From: Acidobacteriota bacterium
GTDB lineage: Bacteria > Acidobacteriota > Terriglobia > Bryobacterales > Bryobacteraceae
Direction: 5' to 3'
DNA: 64,000 bases
Assembly (NCBI GenBank): GCA_026394015.1
Contig: JAPKZA010000272.1
Span: 5,360 to 69,359, forward strand
Positions 1 through 8,716 of this stretch are shown one piece after another. Below the pieces are notes generated by a model that was not told where the DNA came from, made no database searches, and worked only from the letters and a program-made list of their open reading frames with translations. How positions within the stretch are numbered: the first letter of the stretch is position 1; every line of letters begins with the position of its first letter. A program made the position numbers and the translations under genes.

Positions 1-1298
1 AAGCTGTACTGGTCGCTGCGGATGAAGCGGCGTTGTTCGGGGGTGGGATCGGGGAGGATGGGGAGGTCGAATTCTTTGGCAACGGTGCGGGCGGTATCGC
101 CGAGGGTGGATTCGTCGATGCCGAGGAGGGTGAGGAACTTGAGGGGATGGAGCGGCATGAACATATCCATGTTGCAGTCGGCTACGATTTGTTTGGCGGG
201 GACGGTTGGGTTTTCGGCGAAGTAGCGGGAGCCTTGGAGACCTTTCTCTTCTCCGGTGACGGCGACGAATAGGACGCTGCGGTCGAGGGGTTTACCGGCT
301 TTTAGTTGGCGGGCGACTTCGAGCATAGCGGCGATGCCGGAGGCGTTATCGAGGGCACCGTTGAAGATGCCGTCGCCGGCGAAGGACGTTGTTTTGCCGA
401 GATGGTCGAGGTGGGCGGAGATGACGACGAATTCGTTTTTGAGTTTGGGGTGGGAGCCGATGAGCTTGGCGACGACGTTGGGGCTTTCGAGTTCGCCGCG
501 TTTGACGGCGATGGTGGCGGCGAGTTCGCCCTGGAGATTGAACTTAGGAAGGGGCTGTTCGGCGGCGGCGAGAGCGAGGAGTTCTTTGGCGGTATGGCCG
601 GAGCCCGTAAAGAGCATTTCGGCTTGTTCGGGATGGAAGGTGAGGGAGACTTGTTGGCCGGCCTCGTCGGCGATGGCGGACATGGAGGCTTGGAGGCGAG
701 CGGCGGAGGCGCGGGGCCAGGGGACGGTTTGGACACGGGGGATGGAGATGACACCGATGGCTCCGAGTTTGCGGAGGGCTTCCCAGCGGACGTTATCGGA
801 TTGGACGTGAGCCGAGAGCGGCCCGGGCCAGCCTTTGGGACCGCCGGAGAGGATGACGACGACTTTGCCTTTGAGTTTTAGGCCTTTGAGATCGTCGTGC
901 TTCATTTCCGGGACGCGGAGGCCGTAGCCGACGAAGATCATGGGGGCTTTCACGCTGGGGGCGGGGTTGGTACGGAGGTTGAAGTAGGCTTGTTTGCCGA
1001 GTTCGATGGGTTGGGTTTGGCTGTTGCGGAGGAGGGCGAGGCTGGAGTTGGGTTCGTCGATTTGGCGGGTCTGGAACTTGACGGGTTGCATGTAGCCCTG
1101 GGTTCCGGCGGCGGCGAGGCCGAGGCGTTCGAACTGTTCGGCGACGTAGGCGGCGGCTTGGCGATGGCCTTCGCTGCCGGTGTTGCGGCCTTCGAGTTTG
1201 TCGTCGGCGAGGAACTGAACATGCTTCCACCAAAGCTGGCCATTATTTTCGGCGGAGAGAGAAGCTACAGAGAGGACGAAGCAAAAAACGCGGCGCAT
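1..1298 (-). CDS. M28-family zinc aminopeptidase with PA domain, C-terminus cut off by window edge
   Basis: The reverse-strand frame opens with an ATG at 1298 and a signal peptide (MRRVFCFVLSVASLSAE) and stays open to position 1, about 432 residues. An inserted PA-like segment is followed by the M28 metal-binding pattern: VVISAHLDHLG (His ligand), GALDNASG (bridging Asp), TGEEKGLQGS (catalytic Glu and Glu ligand) and ADCNMDM (Asp ligand). Family members are two-zinc exported aminopeptidases that trim peptides outside the cytoplasm. The last ligand, a His near the C-terminus, should lie beyond the window. It is divergent from the gamma-glutamyltransferase gene across 63 nt, which must hold both promoters. 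Confidence 0.88.
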   Translation of the reverse strand, partial: MRRVFCFVLSVASLSAENNGQLWWKHVQFLADDKLEGRNTGSEGHRQAAAYVAEQFERLGLAAAGTQGYMQPVKFQTRQIDEPNSSLALLRNSQTQPIELGKQAYFNLRTNPAPSVKAPMIFVGYGLRVPEMKHDDLKGLKLKGKVVVILSGGPKGWPGPLSAHVQSDNVRWEALRKLGAIGVISIPRVQTVPWPRASAARLQASMSAIADEAGQQVSLTFHPEQAEMLFTGSGHTAKELLALAAAEQPLPKFNLQGELAATIAVKRGELESPNVVAKLIGSHPKLKNEFVVISAHLDHLGKTTSFAGDGIFNGALDNASGIAAMLEVARQLKAGKPLDRSVLFVAVTGEEKGLQGSRYFAENPTVPAKQIVADCNMDMFMPLHPLKFLTLLGIDESTLGDTARTVAKEFDLPILPDPTPEQRRFIRSDQYS

Positions 1299-1361
1299 GA
1301 GTATCCTTAAGGTTTCGGCCAGGTTGCTGACGGAATCTCCCATTATAGTGAGGGCACTGGA

Positions 1362-3194
1362 ATGAAGCGCATTTGGATCGGGCTAACGGTAGTCGGCGTG
1401 CTGGGTGTGGTGTGGGCGCAACGGCGTCCGCAGCCGGAGCGGCCGCAGCGGTTCGCGGCGCGCGGAACGAAGGTGGCGATTGGCGCCGGGACCGATGCCG
1501 CGGCGGACGCGGGAATGCGATTGGCGTTTGCGGGGGGGAACGCGGTGGATGCGGGGGTGGCGACGATGTTCGCGGCAAGCATCGTCGAATATTCGCATTT
1601 TGGCTTTGGCGGCGAAGCGCCAATTTTGATTCGGACAAAGGAAGGCAAGGTCGTCTCGATCGCTGGCGTGGGGACGATGCCGAAGCTGGCGACGGCGGAG
1701 ATGTTTCGGAATCGGCGGCTGTTGCCGGGCGAGATTCAGAACCTGGAGCCGAATGGGTTGAAGGGGATGGTTCCAGTGGCGGGGATGATGCCGGCGCTGG
1801 TGCCGGGGATGGTGGAGGCGGGGTTGGTGGCGCTGCGGGAGTACGGTACGAAGTCGTTTGCGGAGGTGATTCAGCCGGCGATTGAATTGGCTGACGGCGC
1901 GCCGCTGGACGAGATGCGGGCGGGTTCGATTGCGCGGTCGCGGCGGTTTTTTGAGATGTGGCCGACGTCGAAGGCGGCGTATCTGCCGCCTGGGTTTACG
2001 CCGATTCCGAGTGCGATTTTCCGGCAGCCGGACTTAGCGCGGACGTTGCGGGCGATGGCGGCGGCGGAAGCGCGGGCGACCAAGGGCGGGGCGGCGCGGC
2101 AGGGCGGGATCGACGCGGTGCGGGATTATTTTTATCGCGGCGAAATTGCGCGGAAGATCGATGCATTTAGCAAGCAGAACCAGGGGTTGCTGCGGTATGA
2201 AGATATGGCGGCGTTTCGGTTGGAGCCGGAGGAGCCGACGTCGACCACCTATCGGGGCTATACGGTTTACAAGCCAGGGTTCTGGAGTCAGGGGCCGATT
2301 TTTCTGGAGACGTTGAATCTGCTGGAGGGGAGTTCGCTCGGGGAGATGCAGCACAATTCGACGGCGTATCTGCACACAGTGACGGAGGCGTTGAAGTTGG
2401 GCTACGCGGACCGGGATACTTACTACGGCGACCCGAAGTTTTCGAAGGTGCCGGCGCAGACGTTGCTTTCGAAGGAGTATGCGGCGGAGCGGCGGAAGCA
2501 GATTGGGGCCCAGGCTTCGATGGAGTTTCGGCCGGGGTTGATTGATGGGAAGAAGGGGCTGCATCCATCGCAGAGCGAGATTGTGCGGCACAAGATTGAC
2601 GATGAGTTGATGGCGCGGGACACGACGTCGGTGGCGGTGGCGGATGCGGATGGAATTATTTTTGCGGTGACGCCTTCGGGGTCTTGGTTGCCTTCGGTGG
2701 TGGCGGGGGATACGGGGATTCCGCTGACGCAGCGGGCGCAGAGTTTCTTATTGGTGGAAGGGCATCCGAACGAGTTGGCGGGGGGGAAGCGGCCGCGGGT
2801 GACGTTGAGCCCGACGATTGTGACGCGGGATGGGAAGCCGTACTTGGCGCTGTCGACGCCGGGCGGGGATAACCAGGACCAGGCGTTGCTCCAACTGTTT
2901 TTGAACGTGGTGGAGTTTGGAATGAACGCGCAGATGGCCGTGGAAGCGCCGCGGTTGCAGACGCGGCATTTGGTTTCGAGCTTCGACAACCATGCGATGA
3001 GCCCGGGCGACTTGATGCTGGATGAACGGGTGGCACCGAACGTGGTGCAGGAGTTGGCGCAGCGGGGCCACCAGGTGAGCACGCGGTCGAAGTGGGCGAG
3101 CGGGTCGGCACCGGTGCTGCTGCGGTATGCGCCGGGCGGGACGATTGAGGCGGGAGCGGACCCGTATGGGTACCGAACGGCGCGGGCTTGGTAA
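1362..3194 (+). CDS. ggt: Gamma-glutamyltransferase family Ntn-hydrolase
   Basis: 610 residues, close to the usual size of about 580. An N-terminal hydrophobic segment (residues 3-19) directs export. The large-subunit signature (GTDAAADAGMRLAFAGGNAVDAGVA) is near residue 50. The self-processing and catalytic Thr lies in RDTTSVAVADADG, with the first Thr at about residue 421, so cleavage there would give a C-terminal subunit of about 190 residues. Later glycine-rich motifs (TLSPTIV, STPGGDNQDQ) fit the small subunit. Such enzymes hydrolyse or transfer gamma-glutamyl groups, typically of glutathione, in the periplasm. Family members also include cephalosporin acylases, so the substrate is not certain. 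The stop overlaps the next gene by 7 nt. Confidence 0.88.
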   Translation: MKRIWIGLTVVGVLGVVWAQRRPQPERPQRFAARGTKVAIGAGTDAAADAGMRLAFAGGNAVDAGVATMFAASIVEYSHFGFGGEAPILIRTKEGKVVSIAGVGTMPKLATAEMFRNRRLLPGEIQNLEPNGLKGMVPVAGMMPALVPGMVEAGLVALREYGTKSFAEVIQPAIELADGAPLDEMRAGSIARSRRFFEMWPTSKAAYLPPGFTPIPSAIFRQPDLARTLRAMAAAEARATKGGAARQGGIDAVRDYFYRGEIARKIDAFSKQNQGLLRYEDMAAFRLEPEEPTSTTYRGYTVYKPGFWSQGPIFLETLNLLEGSSLGEMQHNSTAYLHTVTEALKLGYADRDTYYGDPKFSKVPAQTLLSKEYAAERRKQIGAQASMEFRPGLIDGKKGLHPSQSEIVRHKIDDELMARDTTSVAVADADGIIFAVTPSGSWLPSVVAGDTGIPLTQRAQSFLLVEGHPNELAGGKRPRVTLSPTIVTRDGKPYLALSTPGGDNQDQALLQLFLNVVEFGMNAQMAVEAPRLQTRHLVSSFDNHAMSPGDLMLDERVAPNVVQELAQRGHQVSTRSKWASGSAPVLLRYAPGGTIEAGADPYGYRTARAW

Positions 3195-4144
3195 CGAACA
3201 TTTCTCTTTTTGCGGCGGAGCCGACGGCGCTGGCGTTGAAGCTGGCGCGGTTGGCCGAGCGGGGCATTTTGATTGGGACTAGTTCGTGGAAGTACGAGGG
3301 TTGGCTGGGGCAGATTTATACGCCGGACCGGTATTTCACGCGGGGGAAGTTTTCGGCGAAGAAGTTTGAGGACACGTGTCTCGAAGAGTACGCGGAGACG
3401 TTTCCGATTGTGTGCGGGGACTTTAGTTTTTATCAGTTTCCTTCCGAGGAGTTTTGGCGGAAGCTGTTTGCGAGTACGCCGGGTTCGCTGCGGTTTGCAT
3501 TTAAGGTGCCGGAGGAGATTACGGTGAAGGTGTTTCCGTCGCATCCGCGGTACGGGCGGCGGGCGGGGCTGGAGAATCCGAATTTCCTCGATTTCGAGTT
3601 GTTTCGGGCGATGTTTTTGGAGATGCTGCGACCGCATAGTAAGCGGGCGATCGTATTGATGTTTGAGTTCGGCCAGATGTCGAAGAAGACGATGCCGGAT
3701 GTGGACGCGTTCCTGGAGCGGCTGGTGCCGTTTTTGGATCAGTTGCCGGAGGGGCCGCGGTACGCGATTGAGCTGCGGAACGCGGAGTTTCTGACGCGGG
3801 ACTATTTCGAAGCCTTGCAGGAGCGAGGGGTGGCGCATATTTTTAATGCGTGGACGCGGATGCCGGATTTGCCGACGCAGACGGCGCTGCCGCAGGCGCA
3901 TACGGCCGAGTTTACTGTGGTGCGGGCGTTGCTGCGGCAGGGGCGGGCGTATGAAGACGCGGTGAAGAGTTTCTCGCCGTACGAGCGGATTCAGGATCCG
4001 AATGTGGAGTCGCGCGATGCGTTGCGGGCTTTGATTCAACGGTCCTTGGGTTTGGGGCAGCCGGCGTATATATTTGTGAATAACCGATTCGAGGGGAATG
4101 CTCCTTCGACGATTGAAGCGGTGATTGAGGGGATCGACGTATGA
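3188..4144 (+). CDS. DUF72 (YecE-like) family protein
   Basis: 318 residues with the DUF72 opening ILIGTSSWKYEGWLGQIYTP after a short N-terminal extension, then a TIM-barrel-like body including FKVPEEITVK and YAIELRNAEFL. The biochemical role of the family is unknown; I recall no solid function. The start taken is a TTG that overlaps the stop of the gamma-glutamyltransferase gene, and no ATG lies near the conserved N-terminus, so initiation by coupling with the upstream gene is likely. The 3' end overlaps the sulfatase gene by ATGA. The three genes therefore look co-transcribed even though their families are functionally unrelated. Confidence 0.85.
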   Translation: MVTNISLFAAEPTALALKLARLAERGILIGTSSWKYEGWLGQIYTPDRYFTRGKFSAKKFEDTCLEEYAETFPIVCGDFSFYQFPSEEFWRKLFASTPGSLRFAFKVPEEITVKVFPSHPRYGRRAGLENPNFLDFELFRAMFLEMLRPHSKRAIVLMFEFGQMSKKTMPDVDAFLERLVPFLDQLPEGPRYAIELRNAEFLTRDYFEALQERGVAHIFNAWTRMPDLPTQTALPQAHTAEFTVVRALLRQGRAYEDAVKSFSPYERIQDPNVESRDALRALIQRSLGLGQPAYIFVNNRFEGNAPSTIEAVIEGIDV

Positions 4145-5589
4145 TGACGCGCCGGGAGTTGTGGGCTGCGCCGGCCTTGCTGCAGCGGGTGCCGACGCGG
4201 ATGAACGTGTTGTTCGTGATGGCGGATCAGCATCGGGCGGATTGCGTGGGCGGGTCGGCACATACGCCGAATCTGGATCGTTTGGCGCGGGAGGGGGCGA
4301 CGTTTACGAGCGCCTATTCTTCGACGCCGACGTGCACACCGGCGCGGGCTTGTTTGTTGACAGGGCTGTCGCCGTGGAACCACGGGATGTTGGCTTATGG
4401 GAAGGTGGCGGGGCGGTATGCGTACGAGATGCCGACGGCGATGAACGAGTTGGGGTATTTCACGGCGGCGATTGGGAAGCTGCACTATACGCCGCAGCGA
4501 AACGCGCATGGGTATCAGATGGCTTTGCTCGATGAGAGTGGACGGGTGGAGTCGGGGGATTTTCGGAGCGATTACCGGAGTTGGTTTGCCTCGCAAGCGC
4601 CGTTGCTGGATCCGGATGCGACGGGGGTGGGGTTTAACGATTACAACGCGAAGGCGTATGTGTTGCCGGAGCGGTTGCATCCGACGCGATGGACGGGGGA
4701 CTGCGCGGTGCGGTTTCTTGAAGACTATCAACGGCCGGAGCCGTTTTTTCTGAAGGTGTCGTTTGCGCGTCCGCATAGCCCTTATGACCCGCCGCAGCGG
4801 TGGATGGATTTCTATCGGGACCGGGCGTTGCCGGGAGCTTCGGTTGGGAAATGGGCCGAGGGGAATCGGGCGCGGAACACGGAGAAGAATGACTTGTGGC
4901 GGGGGGAGTTGGGGGCGGCGGCGATAAGGGAATCGCGGCAGGGGTATTGGGGGTCGGTGTCGTTTGTGGATGAGCAGATTGGGAGGATTGTTGAGTCGCT
5001 GGAGAAGCGGGGGATGCTGGAGAATACGCTGATTGTGTATGCGTCCGACCATGGGGACATGCTGGGTGATCATCACCTTTGGCGGAAGTCGTATGCGTAT
5101 GAGGGGTCGACGCGGATTCCGATGATTATCCGTTTGCCGGGGGCGAAGAAGGGGCAGGTGATTGCGCAGCCGGTGGAGTTGCGTGATATTTTTCCGACGG
5201 CGCTGGATGCGGCGGGGGCGGGGCCGAGTCGGCCGATTGACGGGCGGTCGATGCTGCCGTTAGTGAAGGGGAAGACGGAGGGTTGGCGGGAGTGGATTGA
5301 TCTGGAGCATGGGGTTTGCTACGACCAGACGAACCAGTGGACGGCGTTGACGGATGGGAAATGGAAGTACATTTTCCATGGGTTTTCGGGGGAAGAGCAG
5401 TTGTTCGATTTGGTGGGTGACCGGGGGGAGTTGGTTAACCGCAGCGACGATGGGGCGAGGCTGCGGCTATGGCGGGGTCGGATGATTGCGCATTTAGAAA
5501 CCCGGGGGGAGGCTTGGGTGAAGGGCGGGAAGCTGGCGACGCGGGAGAAGATGGTGCAGTACTCGCCGCTCTATCCGCGAAGTCGTTAG
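4141..5589 (+). CDS. Sulfatase (alkaline phosphatase superfamily), formylglycine type
   Basis: 482 residues. The core motif NVLFVMADQHRADCVG supplies the metal-binding Asp, and TCTPARACLLTG carries a CxPxR sequence with Cys65 as the predicted formylglycine precursor. HGDMLGDHHLWRK near residue 300 is the second metal-site region. These enzymes remove sulfate esters from carbohydrates or related substrates. The N-terminus MMTRRELW resembles a weak twin-arginine start but lacks a convincing hydrophobic stretch. An internal ATG at 4201 would give a leaderless protein, so location is unclear. It overlaps the DUF72 gene by ATGA, and its stop interlocks with the stop of the convergent SDR gene (TTAG, 4 nt). 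Confidence 0.88.
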   Translation: MMTRRELWAAPALLQRVPTRMNVLFVMADQHRADCVGGSAHTPNLDRLAREGATFTSAYSSTPTCTPARACLLTGLSPWNHGMLAYGKVAGRYAYEMPTAMNELGYFTAAIGKLHYTPQRNAHGYQMALLDESGRVESGDFRSDYRSWFASQAPLLDPDATGVGFNDYNAKAYVLPERLHPTRWTGDCAVRFLEDYQRPEPFFLKVSFARPHSPYDPPQRWMDFYRDRALPGASVGKWAEGNRARNTEKNDLWRGELGAAAIRESRQGYWGSVSFVDEQIGRIVESLEKRGMLENTLIVYASDHGDMLGDHHLWRKSYAYEGSTRIPMIIRLPGAKKGQVIAQPVELRDIFPTALDAAGAGPSRPIDGRSMLPLVKGKTEGWREWIDLEHGVCYDQTNQWTALTDGKWKYIFHGFSGEEQLFDLVGDRGELVNRSDDGARLRLWRGRMIAHLETRGEAWVKGGKLATREKMVQYSPLYPRSR

Positions 5590-6338
5590 CGGCGCTGCCA
5601 GCGGCTGTCGCGGAAGTCGGCTTCGGCGTCGCGCCAGGGGCCGAACTTGCAGGCCATCTGGCCGCCGTCGACGAGGAGAGTGGTGCCGGTGATGTAGCTG
5701 GCCCAGTCGCTGGCTAGGAAGACGGCGGCTTTGGCGACCTCTTCGGGTTGGCCGCCGCGGCCCATGGGGATGGCGCGGAAGTATTCCTTGATGACGGCAT
5801 CATTGTTGAAGGAGTCGGCGGTGAGGCGGGTTTGGATGAGGCCGGGGTTGACGGCGTTGACGCGAATGCCGTAGGGGCCGAGTTCGTTGGCGGCGGTGTG
5901 GACGAGGCCGAGAACGCCGGCTTTGGTGGCGTTGTAGGCGATGAGCTTTTCTTCGCCGTCGTAGGAGTTGGTGGAGGCGGTGAGGACGATGGCGCCGGGG
6001 CGGCCGGCGGCGCGCATGCGGTTGGAGGCGGCCTGGAGGGTTTCGAAGACGGCGGTTAGATTGAGGGCGAGGGTTTTGTCCCAGACTTCGCGGGTGGTGT
6101 CGGGGATGGGCCGGAGGTAGGCGGTGCCGGCGTTGATCATGACGATGTCGGGGATGGGGGAGCGGTCGAAGGCGGCGTCGAGGCTGGCGCGGTTGGTGAC
6201 GTCGACGGGGGTGGGGGCGGCGAGGTCGAAGACGGTGACTTGCGCGCCGCAGGCGGTTAAAGTTTGGGCCATGGCGAGGCCGATGCCGTGGGAGCCGCCA
6301 GTGACGATGGCTTGGCGTCCGGAGAGATCTATCTGCAT
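5586..6338 (-). CDS. SDR-family NAD(P)-dependent oxidoreductase
   Basis: 250 residues, classical short-chain dehydrogenase length. It has the cofactor motif TGGSHGIG near residue 15, an NAG-type motif (INAGTAYLRP), catalytic Ser in LTASTNSYDG and the Tyr-Lys pair in YNATKAG, followed by RVNAVNPGLIQT and the C-terminal ITGTTLLVDGGQ. Substrate cannot be deduced; many close relatives act on sugars, polyols or acyl chains. It faces the sulfatase at 6363 across a 24-nt divergent gap and ends tail to tail with the sulfatase at 4141. Being between two sulfatases suggests carbohydrate catabolism, which is inference only. Confidence 0.88.
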   Translation of the reverse strand: MQIDLSGRQAIVTGGSHGIGLAMAQTLTACGAQVTVFDLAAPTPVDVTNRASLDAAFDRSPIPDIVMINAGTAYLRPIPDTTREVWDKTLALNLTAVFETLQAASNRMRAAGRPGAIVLTASTNSYDGEEKLIAYNATKAGVLGLVHTAANELGPYGIRVNAVNPGLIQTRLTADSFNNDAVIKEYFRAIPMGRGGQPEEVAKAAVFLASDWASYITGTTLLVDGGQMACKFGPWRDAEADFRDSRWQRR

Positions 6339-6362
6339 GTAAATAGGCTATCCTGTTCGCAG

Positions 6363-7685
6363 ATGACAGGGCCAACTCGACGCGGATTTCTGGCAACGAC
6401 GGCGGCTTTGGCGCAGACGCCCGCGGCGCCGCCGAATATTGTTTTTCTGCTTTCCGACGATCACACGGCGGCTGACCTGGGGTGCGCGGGGAACGTGGGA
6501 ATCCGCACGCCGAACCTGGATCGATTGGCGCAGCGGGGGACGCGGTTTTCGAACTGTTTTGTGACTTCGCCGCAGTGCAGTCCGAACCGGTCGGCGATCT
6601 TTACGGGCTGCACCGCGCATACGACGGGCACGTCGCGTTTACACACGCCGATGCCGCCGTGGGAGCAGAGCTTTCTGGATCTGTTGCAGTCACGCGGCTA
6701 CTATACCGGTGGGTTTCGGAAGGTTCATCAAGGGGCCGCGTTTAATCGGCGGTTTGATTTTTATCGGGCGGAGAAGACTGCTTCGTTCGCGGAGTTTTTT
6801 GATCAGCGGCCGGCGAATCGGCCATTTTTTCTGCATGTCGGTTTCACGGACCCGCATCGGCCATACGTGGGAAAGGCGTTTGACCCGCCGCATGATCGGG
6901 CGAAGGTCCGGGTGCCGAAGTTTTTGCCGGACACTCCGGAGATTCGCGAAGACTTGGGGATGTACGCCGACTACATCGCGCGGATGGACGCCGAGTGCGG
7001 GCAGATCCTGGAACTGCTGGAGAAGCGGGGCCTATCGGAGAATACGATTGTGTTCTTCAGCGGGGACAACGGCATGCCGTTTCCTGGGGCGAAGGGGACG
7101 TGTTACGACCCGGGGATCAATGTGCCGCTGCTTGTGGCTCGTCCGGGCCAAGCCGGGGGTGTGGTGCGGAAGGAGTTGATTTCGCACGTGGACTTGCCTG
7201 CGACATGGCTCGACTTGGCCAACGTTCCGGTTCCGGCGAAGATGCAGGGGGTGAGTTTCCGGGGGTTGTTGGATGGGTCGGCGTATCGCCGGAGGGATGC
7301 CGTGTTCAGCGAACGGAACTGGCACGACAACTTCGACCCGATCCGGAGCGTGCGGACGGAGCGGCACAAGCTGATTTTTAACGCGGCGCCGCATTTTCCC
7401 TACCGCCCGGCTTGGGATTTGGAGGGGAGCCCGACTTGGAAGACCTATTTGGAGCTCGGGCGAAGAGGGAAGCTTTCGGCGGCGCATGGGAGGCTGTTGC
7501 AACCGACCCGACCGATGGTTGAGCTTTACGATTTGGAGACGGATCCGGACGAGTTTCAGAACCTGGCGACGAGCGCGGCGCATGCGGGGGTTCGGCAAGA
7601 TTTGCAGCGAAAGTTGGGCGAATGGATGGAGCAAACGTACGACTATTTGCCGCCGACGGCCCCGGGGTGGCCCGGGCGGCTATAG
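6363..7685 (+). CDS. Secreted sulfatase, formylglycine type, Tat signal
   Basis: 440 residues from the ATG at 6363. That start follows a TATCCT box closely and places a twin-arginine signal TRRGFLATTAALA at residues 5-17; earlier in-frame starts would run into the divergent SDR gene. Sulfatase motifs are NIVFLLSDDHTAADLG (metal Asp pair), QCSPNRSAIFTG with Cys72 as formylglycine precursor, HVGFTDPHRPY, and FFSGDNGMPF. Closest in style to iduronate-2-sulfatase-like or choline-sulfatase-like enzymes of Planctomycetes and Acidobacteria, with the exact substrate unknown. Folding with the modified Cys before Tat export would be expected. Confidence 0.9.
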   Translation: MTGPTRRGFLATTAALAQTPAAPPNIVFLLSDDHTAADLGCAGNVGIRTPNLDRLAQRGTRFSNCFVTSPQCSPNRSAIFTGCTAHTTGTSRLHTPMPPWEQSFLDLLQSRGYYTGGFRKVHQGAAFNRRFDFYRAEKTASFAEFFDQRPANRPFFLHVGFTDPHRPYVGKAFDPPHDRAKVRVPKFLPDTPEIREDLGMYADYIARMDAECGQILELLEKRGLSENTIVFFSGDNGMPFPGAKGTCYDPGINVPLLVARPGQAGGVVRKELISHVDLPATWLDLANVPVPAKMQGVSFRGLLDGSAYRRRDAVFSERNWHDNFDPIRSVRTERHKLIFNAAPHFPYRPAWDLEGSPTWKTYLELGRRGKLSAAHGRLLQPTRPMVELYDLETDPDEFQNLATSAAHAGVRQDLQRKLGEWMEQTYDYLPPTAPGWPGRL

Positions 7686-7733
7686 CTTTTAGGGTTGACT
7701 GGAGCAGTCATTGGGTGATAGGGTGAAAAATGC

Positions 7734-7769
7734 GACACACCCCTTGAGTCGTTTGGACTCGGGCGTGTC
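7734..7769 (+). other. Imperfect hairpin between sulfatase and M23 peptidase genes
   Basis: GACAC-A-CCC-CTT-GAGTC pairs with GACTC-GGG-C-GTGTC around a GTTTG-type loop. There is no U tract after it, so it is not a clear intrinsic terminator. It lies 26 nt upstream of the peptidase start and could be part of its 5' leader. A TTGACT box begins at about 7695, upstream of the hairpin, with a weak GATAGG box 16 nt later. Confidence 0.4.
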
Positions 7770-7794
7770 TCATGCGTCCGGAATTGAATCGAGC

Positions 7795-8682
7795 ATGAAG
7801 CAACCCCATTTCGTAGTCGTCATTGCCCACTCCGTCCACGGTCGCCTACGGCGCGTGCATTTATCGCATACCGTGCTCTACACCGTGCTGATGTTGGCGT
7901 TGATTGGTTCGTTTACGGTCGTCGGATTTGTTTCGTCCTACGCCCGGATGGCGTGGAAGGTAACGAACTACAACAGTCTGCGGGATGAAGTTTCTTCCTT
8001 GCAGCGGCGGTATCAGGATTTGCAGCGGTCGACCGAGCAGACCAAAGAGCAGCTCGCGACTTTGCAGATGCTGGCGTCAGAAGTTTCGATGGTTTACGGA
8101 ATCAAGGAACGGATGGACGGGCCCACGTCGATTGCTGGGGAAGGGAAGCTGATGCCGACCTTTCAAGAGTCGATTGAGCAGTATGACCTGTTGCGGACGG
8201 CGCGGGTATACAACCCGGGCACGCGGCGGATCAATCAGCTTTGGCAGCAGAATGTGGTGCCGAGCATTTGGCCGACGAATGGCCGTTTGCTGAGTTCGTT
8301 TGGATCGCGGACGGATCCGTTTACGGGTGGCTCGGCGTTTCATCCGGGCGTGGATATTTCGTGTACGACGGGCACGCCGATCAAGGTTGCCGCAGACGGG
8401 ATTGTACGTTTGGCTGGTTGGAGCGGTGGGTACGGCAAGTTGATCGTGATCAGCCACGGCGGCAATCTGGAAACCTACTACGCGCACATGTCGGCCTTTG
8501 AGGTGATCCCCGGGCAGGAGGTTCGCCGCGGTCAGGTGATCGGGCGGAGCGGTAGCACGGGTCGGGCGACGGCTCCGCATCTGCATTACGAAGTTCGTCA
8601 GGGCGGTGCCCCGATTAACCCGTACAAGTACTTGGCAAAGTCGCTCGTGGTGGGGACCGTGCAGAAGGACCTCCCTTTCTAA
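7795..8682 (+). CDS. Membrane-anchored M23 (LytM-type) metallopeptidase
   Basis: 295 residues from the ATG at 7795. That start is preferred because the hydrophobic anchor (about residues 26-48) then follows a short basic cytoplasmic tail; an upstream in-frame start at 7711 would add 28 unconserved residues. Residues 58-100 are a predicted coiled coil. The LytM domain occupies about 160-285, with zinc ligands His183 and Asp187 in FHPGVDIS and His264 in PHLHYEV. Such proteins cut or help cut peptidoglycan cross-links, or act as non-catalytic activators of amidases. Here the full ligand set suggests activity. The closest architecture is the NlpD/DipM or MepM-like group with a coiled-coil spacer. 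Confidence 0.9.
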   Translation: MKQPHFVVVIAHSVHGRLRRVHLSHTVLYTVLMLALIGSFTVVGFVSSYARMAWKVTNYNSLRDEVSSLQRRYQDLQRSTEQTKEQLATLQMLASEVSMVYGIKERMDGPTSIAGEGKLMPTFQESIEQYDLLRTARVYNPGTRRINQLWQQNVVPSIWPTNGRLLSSFGSRTDPFTGGSAFHPGVDISCTTGTPIKVAADGIVRLAGWSGGYGKLIVISHGGNLETYYAHMSAFEVIPGQEVRRGQVIGRSGSTGRATAPHLHYEVRQGGAPINPYKYLAKSLVVGTVQKDLPF

Positions 8683-8716
8683 TAGAATCGTCGAGGGTAG
8701 TAGAAGGGCCCTTGAG

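Noticed and set aside
2423-4261. A 612-codon open frame on the minus strand opposite the gamma-glutamyltransferase and DUF72 genes
   Set aside because: Its product is Arg/Pro-rich with no domain, a typical antisense shadow in high-GC coding DNA; the plus-strand frames have clear family motifs.
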